Assembly: GCF_015207425.1 (NCBI RefSeq)
Contig: NZ_JADEWZ010000034.1
Span: 1 to 57,774, forward strand
Origin: Lusitaniella coriacea LEGE 07157
GTDB taxonomy: Bacteria; Cyanobacteriota; Cyanobacteriia; Cyanobacteriales; Spirulinaceae
DNA length: 57,774 nt
Direction of reading: 5' to 3'
Positions 16,403 through 28,400 of this stretch are shown piece after piece. A program made the position numbers and the translations under genes. Within the stretch, counting starts at the first letter, position 1. The number at the start of each line of letters is the position of its first letter. The notes under the pieces were generated by a model. It was not told the DNA's origin and did no database searches. It was given only the letters and a program-made list of their open reading frames with translations.

Positions 16403-18382
16403 TCAGGGCATTTCCTCATCCTGATAAAAGCGATAAAACAGGCGTTCGTTTTTAAAATCGTGTTCGTCGAGAACGTGATGAATAATTCCGCGCTCCACGA
16501 GTAATTGTCCCAGTTGAATTGCCGCTTTAATACCGGAATTTTGCGTGCGCATCAGCCATTCGACGGCTTCCGAACCGAGAAAGGTTTGGGGATAAACGCT
16601 CAACCCGTAACGACGATCTTTAATCTCGATGCCATTTTCGCCGCGCATTTGCTCAACTAACGCATCGATATCGACTTCCTCCCCTAGTTTGAAGGCGTTG
16701 GGGTCTGAGGGTTCGTTTTGGGACTCGGCGCGATCGCGCATATCCTTGCGCGATGCTTCTTCTTCAACCTGCCAGCGTTGGAAATAAGCCTCTCGTTCCA
16801 TCTGGGACGCATTTTGCCGCATCCAGGTTGCAACCATCTCATCCATTTGCGGCGATCGTAAGTGTAAATCCCGTTGGGGAAAGGGAATCTCAATGCCGTA
16901 TTGCTGCAAACTCGCTTCAATGCGATAGTTCAGTTCGCTTTTGATTTTAAATTGCTTGGGGGGTTCGCGAATCCACACGAACAGATCGAAGTTCAGGGAA
17001 CTGTCGCCAAATTCCTGCAACCAAACTTGGGGTGCGGGATAGCGCAACACTTCCGGATGGTTTTTCGCGGCTTCTAGGAGGGCTTTCCGCGCAACGGGAA
17101 TGGGGGAACCGTAGGCAATTCCCACGGAAACGCGCAGGCGGGATACGGGATTGCCGTAACTCCAGTTAATCACTTCCCCATCCACAAAGCGGGAGTTGGG
17201 AACGAGAATCGAAACTTGATCGAGGGTGATAATTTCGGTACTGCGAGAACCAATCCGTTCGACGGTTCCCACTAAATCCCCGACGCGAACGAAATCCCCC
17301 ACTTTAATTGGGCGATCGAAGGTGATAATTAAACCGCTAATGAAGTTACTGGCGACGTTTTGCAAGCCAAAGCCAATCCCCAACCCAAAGGCGCTGGCAA
17401 TGAGGGTGAGGGAGGCGAGATCGATTCCCAAACTTTGGAAGATAACGAGGAGTCCCAGGAAGACTAAGCCGTATTGGGTGAGGAGTCCGACGGTGTTTTG
17501 AATTCCGCGATCGACTCCTGCAAAGCTGAGGATGCGGTTGGTGAGGAAGTCGGAAAACCATTTAACGGCAAACCACAATCCGACGGTTAAACCGAGTAAT
17601 AAAAAGAGATCGAAAACCGACCAATTCACTTCGCCGAGGGGAACGATGGGTGCGGTGAGACTGTGCCAGAGTTCGTAACGCCAACGCCGCGTTAGGGGGA
17701 ATAAGCCTGCGATAGCATAAATTGCTGCTAGCCCGATCCCCAATTGCAAACAGGTTAGGGTTAGGCGGAGTTTTTGTTGTTGTGTGGATTGAGCGCGAGG
17801 GGGAAGCAGCCAGCGTCGCAGGGCGGTTAAACTCCAATAGAGCGCGATCGCGCCCAGAATTATCCCCAGACTCCACAGGAGAGATTGTTTAATATAACTC
17901 GGCGTTCGTTCCTGGTAGGCTTGCTGAAGGGCGCTGTTGAGGATATTTTGCCAGTTCTTAGCTTGCGCGTTCAACCTGTTTTTTTGTTGTGCTTGCGACC
18001 AAACGCCGGGACGTTTTTTTACATCCTGTAGGGTGACGGTTAGGAGGTGCGTGTTGCCCACCTGAAGGGTTGTTTGTCCTTCTTTTTCCGCAACTTCCAC
18101 GGACAGGGGTTTCCCATTTTTAACTTGTTCATCTAAGATTTCGTTAATAATTTCTGCGCGATCGCGCGCCGGGAACTCTTCAAGACTCCCCACCCGAAAC
18201 ACCCCCCGTCCATCCACCACAATTGGCGCAGTTTGCAGGCGTGGATTATTCATTGAAAGGGCGAATGCAGGAACTCCCCACAAAACAATGCAACATAGCG
18301 CGATCGCGCTCAGAATGGTCTTAACCCGACGCTGAAAGCGCAATTTCGGTATGACATTCCAAAAAGAATTCAACAAGTCCAT
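16403..18382 (-). CDS. Mechanosensitive ion channel (MscS family) with C-terminal DEP domain
   Basis: A 659-residue membrane protein. A signal-like segment (about 22-42) leads to a periplasmic domain of about 120 residues, then five or so spans (from about 165) ending in the MscS pore and beta domain (ASAFGLGIGFGLQNVASNFI ... FDRPIKVGDFVRVGDLVGTV ... RSTEIITLDQ). The C-terminal 100 residues (GIEIKDRRYGLSVYPQTF to FYRFYQDEEMP) fit a DEP domain, normally a membrane-targeting or signalling module, which is uncommon on MscS proteins. It probably releases solutes on hypo-osmotic shock. Its start is 80 bases from the ddl stop on the same strand, across a cytosine-rich tandem repeat. Confidence 0.87.
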   Translation of the reverse strand: MDLLNSFWNVIPKLRFQRRVKTILSAIALCCIVLWGVPAFALSMNNPRLQTAPIVVDGRGVFRVGSLEEFPARDRAEIINEILDEQVKNGKPLSVEVAEKEGQTTLQVGNTHLLTVTLQDVKKRPGVWSQAQQKNRLNAQAKNWQNILNSALQQAYQERTPSYIKQSLLWSLGIILGAIALYWSLTALRRWLLPPRAQSTQQQKLRLTLTCLQLGIGLAAIYAIAGLFPLTRRWRYELWHSLTAPIVPLGEVNWSVFDLFLLLGLTVGLWFAVKWFSDFLTNRILSFAGVDRGIQNTVGLLTQYGLVFLGLLVIFQSLGIDLASLTLIASAFGLGIGFGLQNVASNFISGLIITFDRPIKVGDFVRVGDLVGTVERIGSRSTEIITLDQVSILVPNSRFVDGEVINWSYGNPVSRLRVSVGIAYGSPIPVARKALLEAAKNHPEVLRYPAPQVWLQEFGDSSLNFDLFVWIREPPKQFKIKSELNYRIEASLQQYGIEIPFPQRDLHLRSPQMDEMVATWMRQNASQMEREAYFQRWQVEEEASRKDMRDRAESQNEPSDPNAFKLGEEVDIDALVEQMRGENGIEIKDRRYGLSVYPQTFLGSEAVEWLMRTQNSGIKAAIQLGQLLVERGIIHHVLDEHDFKNERLFYRFYQDEEMP

Positions 18383-18461
18383 CTCCCCGTCTCTTTGTCC
18401 CCCAGTCTTATCCCCGCGTCCCCATCTCCCCCAGCTTCCCCATCTCCCTCTACTTCCCCAG
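18383..18461. repeat. Cytosine-rich tandem degenerate repeat between ddl and the MscS gene
   Basis: Degenerate units of the CCCCATCTCC / CCCCGCGTC type fill the spacer. They are the complement of the GGGGAGAC units at 16330 and 39960. Confidence 0.5.
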
Positions 18462-19502
18462 TCACCTCGTCAATCTTGCCAGAGCCAACTGAATCAAACG
18501 ATCGACCAACTCCGGGAAAGAGACTCCACTAGCATCCCACAAACGAGGATACATACTCGTGGCAGTAAAACCCGGAAGCGTGTTAATTTCGTTGAGCAGA
18601 ATCTCTCCCGTTGACTCCACATAGAAAAAGTCTACTCGCGCCAGTCCCGCCCCATTAATCGCCTGAAACGCCTGCACTGCAATCTCTTGAATGCGATCGC
18701 GCACTGAATCCGGAACGGGTGCGGGAATCAGCAATTGCGCCAACCCTTCGGTATATTTGGTTTCGTAGTCGTAAAAGTCGCTCTCGAAGGTGATTTCCCC
18801 CAAGGTTGAGGCTTTGGGATCGTCGTTCCCCAACACCGCACATTCCACTTCCCGCGCTTGAACCCCCGCTTCGACAATAATCCGCGAATCGTAGGTAGCG
18901 GCACTCGATAGTGCCGCTTCTAATTCGGCGCGCGATCGCGCTTTCGCAATTCCCACCGAAGACCCCAGATTCGCTGGCTTCACAAAGCAAGGATACCCCA
19001 GCATCTCCTCTAAATCGTCGCAGAGTTTGGGGCAAACGCGCGATCGCGCGACACTAGCATACTTCACCTGGGGCAATCCCGCCTGGGCAAACAGATCTTT
19101 CATAATCAACTTATCCATCCCCGCCGCTGAACCCAAAACCCCACTCCCGACGCAGGGAACTTGCATCAACGCCAACAACCCCTGTACCGTTCCATCCTCG
19201 CCATTGGGGCCGTGCAAAATGGGAAACCACACCTCTATTTCTGCCGCTTCTGGGGGAAATTTCCACAGAGATTGGCGATCCAAACTTTCCGATTGTAAAG
19301 GCGTACCCGACTCCAAAACCTGCCGCGCGATTTCCTCCCCACGCCAAACCCCATCTTTCCCGATATAAAAGGGCAAAAGGTCGTATTTCTCGCGATTTTC
19401 CGCCGAATCCAATGCCCGCGCGATCGCGCGGGCAGAACTAATCGAAACCTCGTGTTCTCCCGAACGTCCGCCAAACAGCAACCCAACCCGTGTTTTTTTC
19501 AT
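18462..19502 (-). CDS. ddl: D-alanine--D-alanine ligase
   Basis: A 346-residue ATP-grasp enzyme making D-Ala-D-Ala for peptidoglycan in the cytosol. Seen: N-terminal [18 protein letters not shown], the [15 protein letters not shown] block, the ATP-grasp [15 protein letters not shown] segment, [10 protein letters not shown], and the C-terminal metal and substrate loop ARVDFF ... [18 protein letters not shown]. Length is normal and the start ATG at 19502 directly begins the Rossmann-like strand [12 protein letters not shown]. It is divergent from the P-II gene. Confidence 0.97.
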   Translation of the reverse strand: MKKTRVGLLFGGRSGEHEVSISSARAIARALDSAENREKYDLLPFYIGKDGVWRGEEIARQVLESGTPLQSESLDRQSLWKFPPEAAEIEVWFPILHGPNGEDGTVQGLLALMQVPCVGSGVLGSAAGMDKLIMKDLFAQAGLPQVKYASVARSRVCPKLCDDLEEMLGYPCFVKPANLGSSVGIAKARSRAELEAALSSAATYDSRIIVEAGVQAREVECAVLGNDDPKASTLGEITFESDFYDYETKYTEGLAQLLIPAPVPDSVRDRIQEIAVQAFQAINGAGLARVDFFYVESTGEILLNEINTLPGFTATSMYPRLWDASGVSFPELVDRLIQLALARLTR

Positions 19503-19580
19503 TTTCCCACCGTAAAAATTTCTTTTGATTCTAGAACAAGACCCTCATCTGGTAAAAGAGCGGATTTTTCTTGCAAGACC

Positions 19581-19627
19581 GTAGCTTAAACTACAAAAAA
19601 AATATTTTTTTGTGCATCGCGTATTAT
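19581..19627 (+). promoter_or_regulatory. Predicted NtcA site and -10 box upstream of the P-II gene
   Basis: GTA-GCTTAAAC-TAC (19581-19594) is a perfect GTAN8TAC NtcA consensus. A TATTAT -10-like hexamer is at 19622-19627, 27 bases downstream; class II NtcA promoters usually have about 22-23, so the true -10 may differ. NtcA activates nitrogen-stress genes in cyanobacteria when 2-oxoglutarate is high. Confidence 0.65.
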
Positions 19628-19672
19628 CCTGGTTCTACAGGTTCGATTCTCGCAAACGTACAAGGGGTTTAA

Positions 19673-20023
<351 letters not shown>

Positions 20024-20647
20024 GTCCCGCAACAAACTCAATTGTTCGATTTTTTCAAGCAACAATTGACTTCCACTAAATATTCAACCTTAACCCGCGT
20101 GCCGCGAAGCGGATCCTTGCGCGCCGCAAAGCGGATCTCTTCGAGATCGCGCACCCTCATAAGCTGCTTGCTATAGCGGTATGCAGTTTGGTGAAGCACA
20201 CTAGCATAGCTGTAACACCCTCAACGAAAGGATTTATTTGTATCTCACTCAAGTGAACACCGCTATATACATTTAAATTGTGAATGAGAGTCTCCGTGTC
20301 TCCCCATCCCCGTGTCTCCGTATTTCCCCATCTCCGCATCCCCGTATCTCCACTTCCCCGTGTCTCCGTATCTCCCCATCCCCGTGTCAGTCTTTACTCT
20401 CAGGCATTCAACCGGATTTTACATAGCCCAGCGCATAGCGATCTAAATTCACGCAGATTCACCAGTTTTTAAGATTCTTATTATATGATTTTTATAAAGA
20501 CCTTCAAAAAATCTGCTCCCGATAGGGCATATTCAGCTATCTGTTGCGAGAAATCAGGTTAGGCGCTACGATTGGTAATCTTCACATTCGCATAATGATA
20601 GCCAGGATATTGGGAAGGCAAATCGACAATCGACTGGCGCGAGGCAC
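20024..20647. other. Intergenic repeat-rich region
   Basis: This spacer between the P-II and cyclase genes holds a related copy of the double-hairpin palindrome (about 20097-20151), a pyrimidine-rich tandem array of CCCCGTGTCTC units (20286-20395), and an end of the MITE-like element (20402-20424, complement ATGTAAAATCCGGTTGAATG). No gene was recognised. Confidence 0.5.
20097..20151 (-). repeat. Intergenic relative of the double-hairpin palindromic element
   Basis: Read on the minus strand: CGCGATCTCGAAGAGATC then CCGC-TTTG-CGGCGCG, the same two-hairpin layout as the in-frame copies at 4684 and 29581. It is followed by a second partial unit, GGATCCGCTTCGCGGCACGC. Confidence 0.5.
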
Positions 20648-23176
20648 ATGACAAGGGACGCAATCGAGCAACACAAAGGGAATATCTTAGTCGTCGATGA
20701 CATCCCCGCTAACCTGCACTTGCTCGTTACGATGCTGAGGCAACAAGGCTATGAAGTTCGTGCTGCTGTTAACGGTCATCTTGCTATTTCTGGGGCAAAA
20801 ACGATCCTCCCGGATTTGATTTTGCTGGACATCATGATGCCAGAAATGGACGGTTATGAAGTCTGTCAGCAACTCAAAGCCAACGAAAAAACGCAAGAAA
20901 TTCCGGTGATTTTTTTGAGCGCCCTAGACGATACCGTGGATAAGGTGAAAGCCTTTGAGGTTGGGGGCGTTGATTATATTTCCAAACCCTTTCAAAAAGA
21001 AGAAGTCTTCGCTCGCATTGAAAATCAATTGCATCTTCGTTCCCTACAAAAGCGAGTCACCGAAAAAAACCAACAACTTCAAAAATTCAACGCCAACCTC
21101 AAACAACTCCATCGCCTGAACACCACCAGCTATCAAAACTTGGAAGAACTCTGCAACGATTACCTGCAAACCGGATGCCAAATGTTGGAGGTTCCCACTG
21201 GGATTGTCAGCCGGATTGAAAACCAGTGCTATACCCTACAAGCATTTCAGTCAGAAATTCCCGAATTGCCAACCCCACAAAAATTCGACTTAGAAGATAC
21301 CCATTGCGCCCTCGTTCTCCAAAGTAAAAAAACCATTGCCTACGCAGGTGCAGACAACGAATTAAAACCTCAGACAATCTATATTGGCACGCCCATTTGG
21401 GTCAATGAATCCATCTACGGAATCCTCAGCTTTTTCAGAACCGATCCCTGTGCGTCGCCTCCAGGAGAACGCTGCCGCGATCGCGCCTTCGCCTCCCAAG
21501 AAATTGATATCATCGAATTAATGGCTCAAAGTTTGGGTAAATGGATCGCCACCCATCAAGCCGAGATCGAGCGCCAGCGAGCCGAAGAAGAAACGCAACT
21601 CCTGCTCACCGTCACCCAAGCCATCAGCCAAGCCCCCGACTTCATTAGCGCTCTCGAAGATGCCCTCGCCCACGTTTGCGAAGCTAGCGGTTGGAGCTAC
21701 GGAGAAGCCTGGATTCCCAGTGCCGACCGCAGTATGTTAGAGTGCAGTCCGGCATGGTACTGGAACTGCTCCGACCTAGACGACGCGAGAGCCGCCGCGC
21801 TCAAGGAATTCCGCGATCGCAGCCTTCAACTCACCTTTACCCCCAACGAGGGCTTGCTAGGGCGCGTGTGGATGAATGGCGAACCGGCATACCTTGCCAA
21901 CATCACCACAGAATCCTATAGCGAATTCAACCGGAACGATCTCGCTCAAGCCTCTGGCATGAAATCCGCATTGGCAATCCCCATCGTCGCTCCCCCAGTC
22001 GCAAGCGCCCGCAAGCGAGTACCGGGGAAAGTTTTGGCGATTTTAATGTTTCTCCTCCTCGAATCCTCTCAGACAAGACCCCACCCCCAAGAAGAACGAC
22101 TGGCAGAGTTAGCTTCAGCCGTGGCAACTCAGCTCGGAACGATCATGCAGCAAAAGCAAGTCGAAGCCGAGCAACGGGCGATTTTTTCTGCAATGACAGA
22201 TTTAGTCATTGTCAAGGATCGTTCGGGGCGCTGTCTCAAAGTCGCTCCCACAAAAACCCCCCAAAACTGGGCAATTTCTGCCCTGGAAATTACGGGAAAA
22301 ACCCTTCACGAACTGTTCCCCGCGGACATTGCAGACCGCCTGGTTGCCTCTATCGAACAAACCTTAGAAACGAGAGAGACCACCAATCTCGAATACAACG
22401 TGCGCATGAGCGATAGAGAAATGTGGTTAGAGGCAACCATTTCCCCCTTAAGCGAAAATACCGTCATTTGGGTTGGTCGGGATATTAGCGACCGCAAACG
22501 CTCCGAACTCGCTTTGCGAATTGCCAATCAAAAATCTGAAAGTTTGTTGCTCAACATTCTCCCCCGCAAAATTGCCGAGCAACTCAAGCAAACGAGAGGG
22601 GCGATTGCCGAACAGTTTGATGATGTCACCATCCTCTTTGCAGACATCGTTGATTTTACGCCACTCTCTGCGCAAATGTCCCCTATCGAACTGGTTAATT
22701 TACTCAATCAAATTTTTTCTACGTTTGATAAACTGGCGGAACACTACGGATTAGAAAAAATCAAAACCATTGGCGATGCCTATATGGTTGTTGGGGGTTT
22801 GCCAGACCCTATGCCCAACCATGCGAGCGCAATTGCAGATATGGCATTGGCAATGCGATTGGCAATTATCAAGTTTCAACCCGAACGAATTAAAGAGTTA
22901 CGCAATGGTCAACCTTTACAAATTCGTATTGGTATTAATACGGGGTCTGTCGTTGCGGGTGTAATTGGTATGAGAAAATTTATTTACGATCTTTGGGGAG
23001 ATACCGTCAATGTTGCTTCTCGTATGGAGTCTCAAGGAGAAGCGGGAAGAATTCAAATCACCCAAGAAACTTACGAACGGCTTAATGATAGCTATTCTTT
23101 TGAAAAACGGGGTTTGATTTCGGTGAAGGGACGGGGGGAAATGACAACATATTGGTTGGCGGGGAAAAAAGATTGA
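20648..23176 (+). CDS. Response regulator / GAF / PAS class III adenylate cyclase
   Basis: An 842-residue soluble signalling protein. Order: receiver domain (about 13-135; acceptor Asp in LILLDIMMPEMDGYEV, Lys in YISKPFQ), coiled coil, GAF (about 170-300), second GAF (about 315-505), PAS (about 510-615) and a class III cyclase catalytic domain (about 650-835). In the last, both metal aspartates are present (LFADIVDFT and TIGDAYM). The purine-selecting residues are Lys (EKIKTIGD) and Asp (YDLWGDTVN), which indicates ATP over GTP, so the product should be cAMP. A possible short palindromic insertion encodes CASPPGERC in the first GAF. It heads a run of seven co-directional signalling genes, 184 bp ahead of the next. 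Start ATG at 20648. Confidence 0.92.
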   Translation: MTRDAIEQHKGNILVVDDIPANLHLLVTMLRQQGYEVRAAVNGHLAISGAKTILPDLILLDIMMPEMDGYEVCQQLKANEKTQEIPVIFLSALDDTVDKVKAFEVGGVDYISKPFQKEEVFARIENQLHLRSLQKRVTEKNQQLQKFNANLKQLHRLNTTSYQNLEELCNDYLQTGCQMLEVPTGIVSRIENQCYTLQAFQSEIPELPTPQKFDLEDTHCALVLQSKKTIAYAGADNELKPQTIYIGTPIWVNESIYGILSFFRTDPCASPPGERCRDRAFASQEIDIIELMAQSLGKWIATHQAEIERQRAEEETQLLLTVTQAISQAPDFISALEDALAHVCEASGWSYGEAWIPSADRSMLECSPAWYWNCSDLDDARAAALKEFRDRSLQLTFTPNEGLLGRVWMNGEPAYLANITTESYSEFNRNDLAQASGMKSALAIPIVAPPVASARKRVPGKVLAILMFLLLESSQTRPHPQEERLAELASAVATQLGTIMQQKQVEAEQRAIFSAMTDLVIVKDRSGRCLKVAPTKTPQNWAISALEITGKTLHELFPADIADRLVASIEQTLETRETTNLEYNVRMSDREMWLEATISPLSENTVIWVGRDISDRKRSELALRIANQKSESLLLNILPRKIAEQLKQTRGAIAEQFDDVTILFADIVDFTPLSAQMSPIELVNLLNQIFSTFDKLAEHYGLEKIKTIGDAYMVVGGLPDPMPNHASAIADMALAMRLAIIKFQPERIKELRNGQPLQIRIGINTGSVVAGVIGMRKFIYDLWGDTVNVASRMESQGEAGRIQITQETYERLNDSYSFEKRGLISVKGRGEMTTYWLAGKKD

Positions 23177-23360
23177 CATTTATATTGGCGCAGATTCTCT
23201 ATTTTCCCTTCTCTAAAGCTTAAAGTTTTGTTCCTTGCCCGATCGATCGATGCTATAAATTGAATAGCGAATCTCTCACATAGGTTGATAGATTAGCCGT
23301 TCATAATAAGCGTAATTTATTTACTTTCATCTGCTCACTTTTTTAGAATTCACGAAAGCC

Positions 23361-25364
23361 ATGAAAAGGCATCAAGACGATATTAATAAACGTAATATTC
23401 TGATTGTCGATGATACATTAGAAAGCTTACAACTATTGGTAAATACCCTGACAGAACAGGGCTATCGAGTCAGAGGAGCGTCTAAAAGTAGAATGGCGCT
23501 CAAAGCAGCAAACCTCTATCCTCCGGACTTGATCTTGCTGGATATCATCATGCCGGAAATGGATGGATACCAAGTGTGTAAACATCTCAAAAGCGATCCC
23601 AAAACTCAAGAGATCCCGATTATTTTCATTAGTGCCTTAGATGAAGTTTTTGATAAGGTTAAGGGGTTTGAACTCGGCGGCGCGGACTATATCACCAAAC
23701 CATTTCAGATTGAAGAGGTTTTAGCGAGAATCGAACATCAATTAATTATTCAAAGCTTGCAACAGCAGTTGTTGAAAAAACAGTTACAACTCCAGCAGCA
23801 AAATCAGCAACTTCAGCAGGAAATAGAGGAAAGAATTAAAGCAGAAAGTGCCGCCAAAGCAGCAACTCAGGCGAAAAGTCGTTTTTTGGCAAATATGAGC
23901 CACGAATTGAGAACGCCACTCAATGCAATATTGGGGTTCACCCAGGTGATGCAGCGAGATAGTCGAACGATTCTCGACCACCAACAATATCTGCGGATTA
24001 TTCAGCGGAGTGGAGAACATTTATTAGAGTTAATTGATGATGTTTTGGATTTTTCCAAGATTGAAGCGGGATTGATTGTTTTAAATGAAAATAGTTTCAA
24101 TTTATATCGATTTCTCGATCAACTTGAAGAAATGCTTCAGGTTAAAGCAGAACAGAAAAATCTCTTGCTGACCTTTAAGGTGGCACCCGATGTGCCGCAA
24201 TTCATTGAGACAGACGAGCAAAAATTGCGTTCGGTTTTGATTAATCTTTTAGGGAATGCTTTGAAGTTTACTGTCGCGGGTTACGTGCAGCTTGAGGTTG
24301 AATTGCGTTCGGAGAAAAACTCAGACAAATCCTATCTTCATTTTGCAGTTCGAGATACGGGGGAAGGGATTGACCGTTCCGAGCAAGCTAATTTATTTAA
24401 GGCATTCGTGCAAACGACTTCAGGGATCAAGTCTTCTGAGGGGACGGGTTTGGGGTTGGCGATCTCTCAAAAATTCGTTCAGTTAATGGGGGGAGAGATT
24501 GCGGTAGAGAGCGTTGTGGCGGAAGGGACGACCTTTGAGTTCGCGATCGCGGTTAAACCCGGACAAAGCCCGCCAACCGTTTCCCAGGGCGATCGTAGAG
24601 TCGTTGCTTTGGAGAGCGGTCAACCGTCTTATCGCATTTTGGTCGTAGACGATCTCGAAGAAAATCAGCTTTTACTCGCAAAATTGCTCGAACCCGTTGG
24701 ATTTGAAGTGCAAGCCGCCAGCAACGGAAAAGAGGCGATCGCGCTTTGGCAACATTGGCAACCTCACCTCATTTTCATGGACACGCGAATGCCCGTTCTC
24801 GACGGGATTGAAGCGATTCGGCAAATTCGTGCCAAGGAACAAGAACGGAAAATTGGGGATTGGCGAGCGAGTTCTCCGGGACAAACAGCCGGAAAAGACG
24901 CGCCTGTTACGATCGTTACCCTTACCGCCAGCGCCTTTGAAGAACGACGAGGAGAAATCCTAGCGGCGGGATCGAACGATTTTGTGCGCAAACCCTTTAA
25001 TGAAACCATCATTTTTGAAAAAATTTGCGAGTTTCTCGGCGCGCGCTACAACTACGAATCTTTACCTCCTCAATGGGCAGACAATAACCGAGGATTAAAA
25101 TCTATTACCGAGCGCTCCAGCACTGTTTGGCAAGATCAATTGACCCAAATGCCGCTAGAGTGGATGACAAAGCTCGAACGAGCAGCCAATCAAGTCAACG
25201 AAAACCTGATTCTTCAACTGATTGAAGAAATACCGTCCGATAAAATGCCTTTGGCAGATGCGCTCAAGGCACTGGTTTATGATTTTCGCCTAGATGTTAT
25301 TTTGCGTTTAATTGAAGAGAGGACAAAATCCCCGATGGATGGGATTGGTACAGAGGAGGGATAA
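23361..25364 (+). CDS. Hybrid histidine kinase (REC-HisKA-HATPase-REC)
   Basis: A 667-residue soluble kinase: receiver (about 12-130, [16 protein letters not shown]), glutamine-rich coiled coil (135-170), HisKA with phospho-acceptor His in [14 protein letters not shown] (about residue 181), HATPase with N box [11 protein letters not shown]1 DTGEGID and G2 GTGLGLAIS, then a C-terminal receiver (about 425-560, acceptor in [16 protein letters not shown]). The last 75 residues ([15 protein letters not shown] ... [15 protein letters not shown]) form a helical tail shared by several kinases of this cluster; it lacks the HPt-type histidine motif. The next gene begins 40 bases after the stop, so the two are very likely co-transcribed. 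Confidence 0.93.
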   Translation: MKRHQDDINKRNILIVDDTLESLQLLVNTLTEQGYRVRGASKSRMALKAANLYPPDLILLDIIMPEMDGYQVCKHLKSDPKTQEIPIIFISALDEVFDKVKGFELGGADYITKPFQIEEVLARIEHQLIIQSLQQQLLKKQLQLQQQNQQLQQEIEERIKAESAAKAATQAKSRFLANMSHELRTPLNAILGFTQVMQRDSRTILDHQQYLRIIQRSGEHLLELIDDVLDFSKIEAGLIVLNENSFNLYRFLDQLEEMLQVKAEQKNLLLTFKVAPDVPQFIETDEQKLRSVLINLLGNALKFTVAGYVQLEVELRSEKNSDKSYLHFAVRDTGEGIDRSEQANLFKAFVQTTSGIKSSEGTGLGLAISQKFVQLMGGEIAVESVVAEGTTFEFAIAVKPGQSPPTVSQGDRRVVALESGQPSYRILVVDDLEENQLLLAKLLEPVGFEVQAASNGKEAIALWQHWQPHLIFMDTRMPVLDGIEAIRQIRAKEQERKIGDWRASSPGQTAGKDAPVTIVTLTASAFEERRGEILAAGSNDFVRKPFNETIIFEKICEFLGARYNYESLPPQWADNNRGLKSITERSSTVWQDQLTQMPLEWMTKLERAANQVNENLILQLIEEIPSDKMPLADALKALVYDFRLDVILRLIEERTKSPMDGIGTEEG

Positions 25365-25404
25365 GCTGCAAAACGATCGTACTCATTTTGGGAATCGCCG
25401 ATCC

Positions 25405-28400
25405 ATGAAGAAGCATGATATTCAGATCTTACTTGTCGATGACGAACCCGAAAATTTGCGCTTTCTCTCTAAAGTTTTGACTTTGCAGGGATATCGAGTT
25501 CAAAGGGCGATTTCTGGCGAAATTGCTCTCAAAGCGGTGAAGATTACGCCTCCGGATATCATTTTGCTCGATATTGTCATGCCCCACATCAACGGTTTTG
25601 CCATTTGCGAGCAACTGAAAGCCGAACCGAAAACGGCGGAGATTCCTATTATTTTCTTGAGTTCTTTGCACGATACCATTGCCAAACTCAAGGCGTTCCA
25701 TGCGGGAGGTGCGGACTATATTACCAAACCTTTCCATCTCGAAGAAGTTCTGGTGCGGATTACTCACCAACTCACGATCCAATCCCTACAGCGACAATTA
25801 AAGCGCGATCGCGAACAATTGCATCAAAGCGAAGAACGTTTGAGAACGATTATCTCTACCATTTCCGATGCAATCGTCGTTCTCAACCATCGCCAACAAG
25901 TTTGTTTTGTTAACCCCGCAGCAGAGAAGTTGTGGGAGCGTTCCGCATCAGAGTTTTTAGGACAGACCTTAGACTTATCCCTGGAAGAATTCGAGAGGCA
26001 AACCCTCGAAATCCAACAAACATCGGGACAGACAAGAATTGCCGAGATGCAGGTAGAAAGAGTGGTTTGGGAGGGGGAGAGCGCTTATTTAGCCTCCTTG
26101 AGAGATGTGAGCGAGCGCCACCAAACCCAGGAAAGACTGCGTTTATTAGAGCGAGCCATTGAAGCGTCGGGGAACGGAATTTTTATCGTAGACGCTCAAG
26201 GGGAAAACCGACCCATTTCCTATGCGAATAGCGGTTTTGAGAAGATTACAGGGTATTCTCCCCAAGCGGCGCTCGATCGCCATTACCAATTTTGGTTAGA
26301 AGAGAACAGTCCGCAAACCGAACGAGAAATATTAGAAGGCGCGATCGCGGACGGAAAAGAATGTCAGGTGGTTTTGCCCACCCACCGCCTCGATAACCCC
26401 CCCAACTGGCACGAACTGACCATTTCCCCGGTGTATAGCTCCCCTGGAACCTTAACCCACTTCATCGGCGTACAAACCGACATCAGCGATCGCGTCGCCT
26501 TTGAGTTTGCCCTACAAAAACGAGAACGCTACCTCCAAGTCCTCGTCCAAGTCCAGCAACAACTCCTCACCTGTCCCGATAGCCAAACCTGCGATCGACA
26601 AATCCTCAAACTCCTCGGTTCCTTACTGGGAGCCGATCTTGCCTATCTTATCGAAACCCGCCCCCAGAACGCAGGAACCCCAGAGATGCGCGAAAAAGCC
26701 GCATGGCAAACCGAAGCAACTTCCCCAACCCCCTTCAAGGATTATTCTGACCGTTGGACGGACATCTTAACTCGCGGGAACCCCATCTTTGGTTCCGTTG
26801 AAGCATTTCCCCCTGAAGAACGAAAAATTCTGGAGAAGAAAGGGATTCGATCTCTCTTGATTTTGCCCCTGAACGCCAGAGGAGAATTATTAGGATTTCT
26901 CAGCTTCGAGCATCGCGCTGCCACGATTTCTTGGGATAATTCTGAAATTGCCGTTTTACAATCTGCCGCCGCCGCGATCGCCCTCAAACAGGAGCAACTC
27001 AGAGATAGAATTGCACTCCAGGAAAGCGAAGCGCGATATCGCCGCATTGTTGAAACCTCCAATGAGGGCATTTGGGTCGTTGATGCCGAGCATCGTACCG
27101 TTTTCATCAATCCCAAACTTTCAGCAATGCTCGGTTACAGTCCAGGGGATTTATTGAAAAACCCCAGTTTTTCCTTTCTGGATGGGGAGTGGGAAGCCAT
27201 TGTCCACAGCTATCTCGACCGCCGTCACGCGGGTAACGACGAGCAACACGATTGTCAATTGATCGCTCAAGATGGTTCTGAGTTGTGGGTCATTCTCTCT
27301 GCAACGCCCATTCTTGATGAGGCGGGTTGCTACGCTGGAGCCTTGGCAATGATTACCGATATCACCCAACGCAAAAAAGCAGAACTCGCCCTGCGAGAAA
27401 CGACCAGTCGCCTGAGTGCGCTCATTCAAAATCTCCAAGTGGGAATATTAGTTGAGGACAACCATCGACGTATTGCCCTGACCAACCAAGAATTTTGCCA
27501 AATGTTCCGGGTTAGCACCCCAGAAGACGCTTTAATCGGTCAAGATTGCATTCTTGCCGCGCGATCGATCGCCCAACAATTTACCAACCCTCAAACCTTT
27601 CTCCAACGCATCGATCGCCTTCTCAAACGCAAAGAAATTGAAACCCACGAAGAACTCGAGCGAACGGACGGGCGAACTTTTGAACGGGACTACGTGCCAA
27701 TTTCCATCGACGGACAGAATTTCGGACACCTCTGGGTTTACCGAGATATTTCCAACCGGAAACAAGCTCAAATTACCCTGCAACAACAGTTCTGGCGCGC
27801 GCTGCTCATCAAGCAAATTACCCAAGAAATCCGCGCGAGTTTAAATCTCGAACAAATTTTTCAAACCGCCGCTCGACAAATCGGTCAAGTGCTGGAGGTC
27901 GATCGCTGCTTGATTCATACTTTCCACTCCGATCCGATTCCGCGCATCCCAATTATGGCGGAATTCCAAACTCCCGATCGCGCCTCTTTATCGGGCATAG
28001 AAATTCCAATCTTGGGTAATCCCCACGCTTTAGCCGTCCTCGCCCAAGATGAAGCGGTTGTTTCTGATGATGTCTACGCCGAGCCGCTCCTGGTGCCTCA
28101 ACGGGATTTGTGTCGTCAGCTTGAAATTCGCTCCATGTTGACAGTTCGGACTTCCTATCGAGGACAACCCAATGGCTTGATTGCCGTTCACCAGTGCGCG
28201 CGATCGCGTCGCTGGAACCCAGAAGAAATTGAATTAATCGAAGCCGTCGCCAATCAACTGGGAATCGCGATCGCCCAAGCCAAACTCCTCGAACAAGAAA
28301 AGCAACGTCGTCAAGAACTCGACCGCCAAAATCAATACCTGCAACAGGAAATCCGCGATCGGCAGATCGTCGAAGCAGCGCTGCGGGAGAGCGAAACGCG

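Noticed and set aside
19639-19651. GGTTCGATTCTC upstream of the P-II gene, resembling a tRNA T-loop
   Set aside because: No acceptor, D or anticodon stem can be formed around it, and no CCA-proximal pairing exists; it lies in a promoter region.
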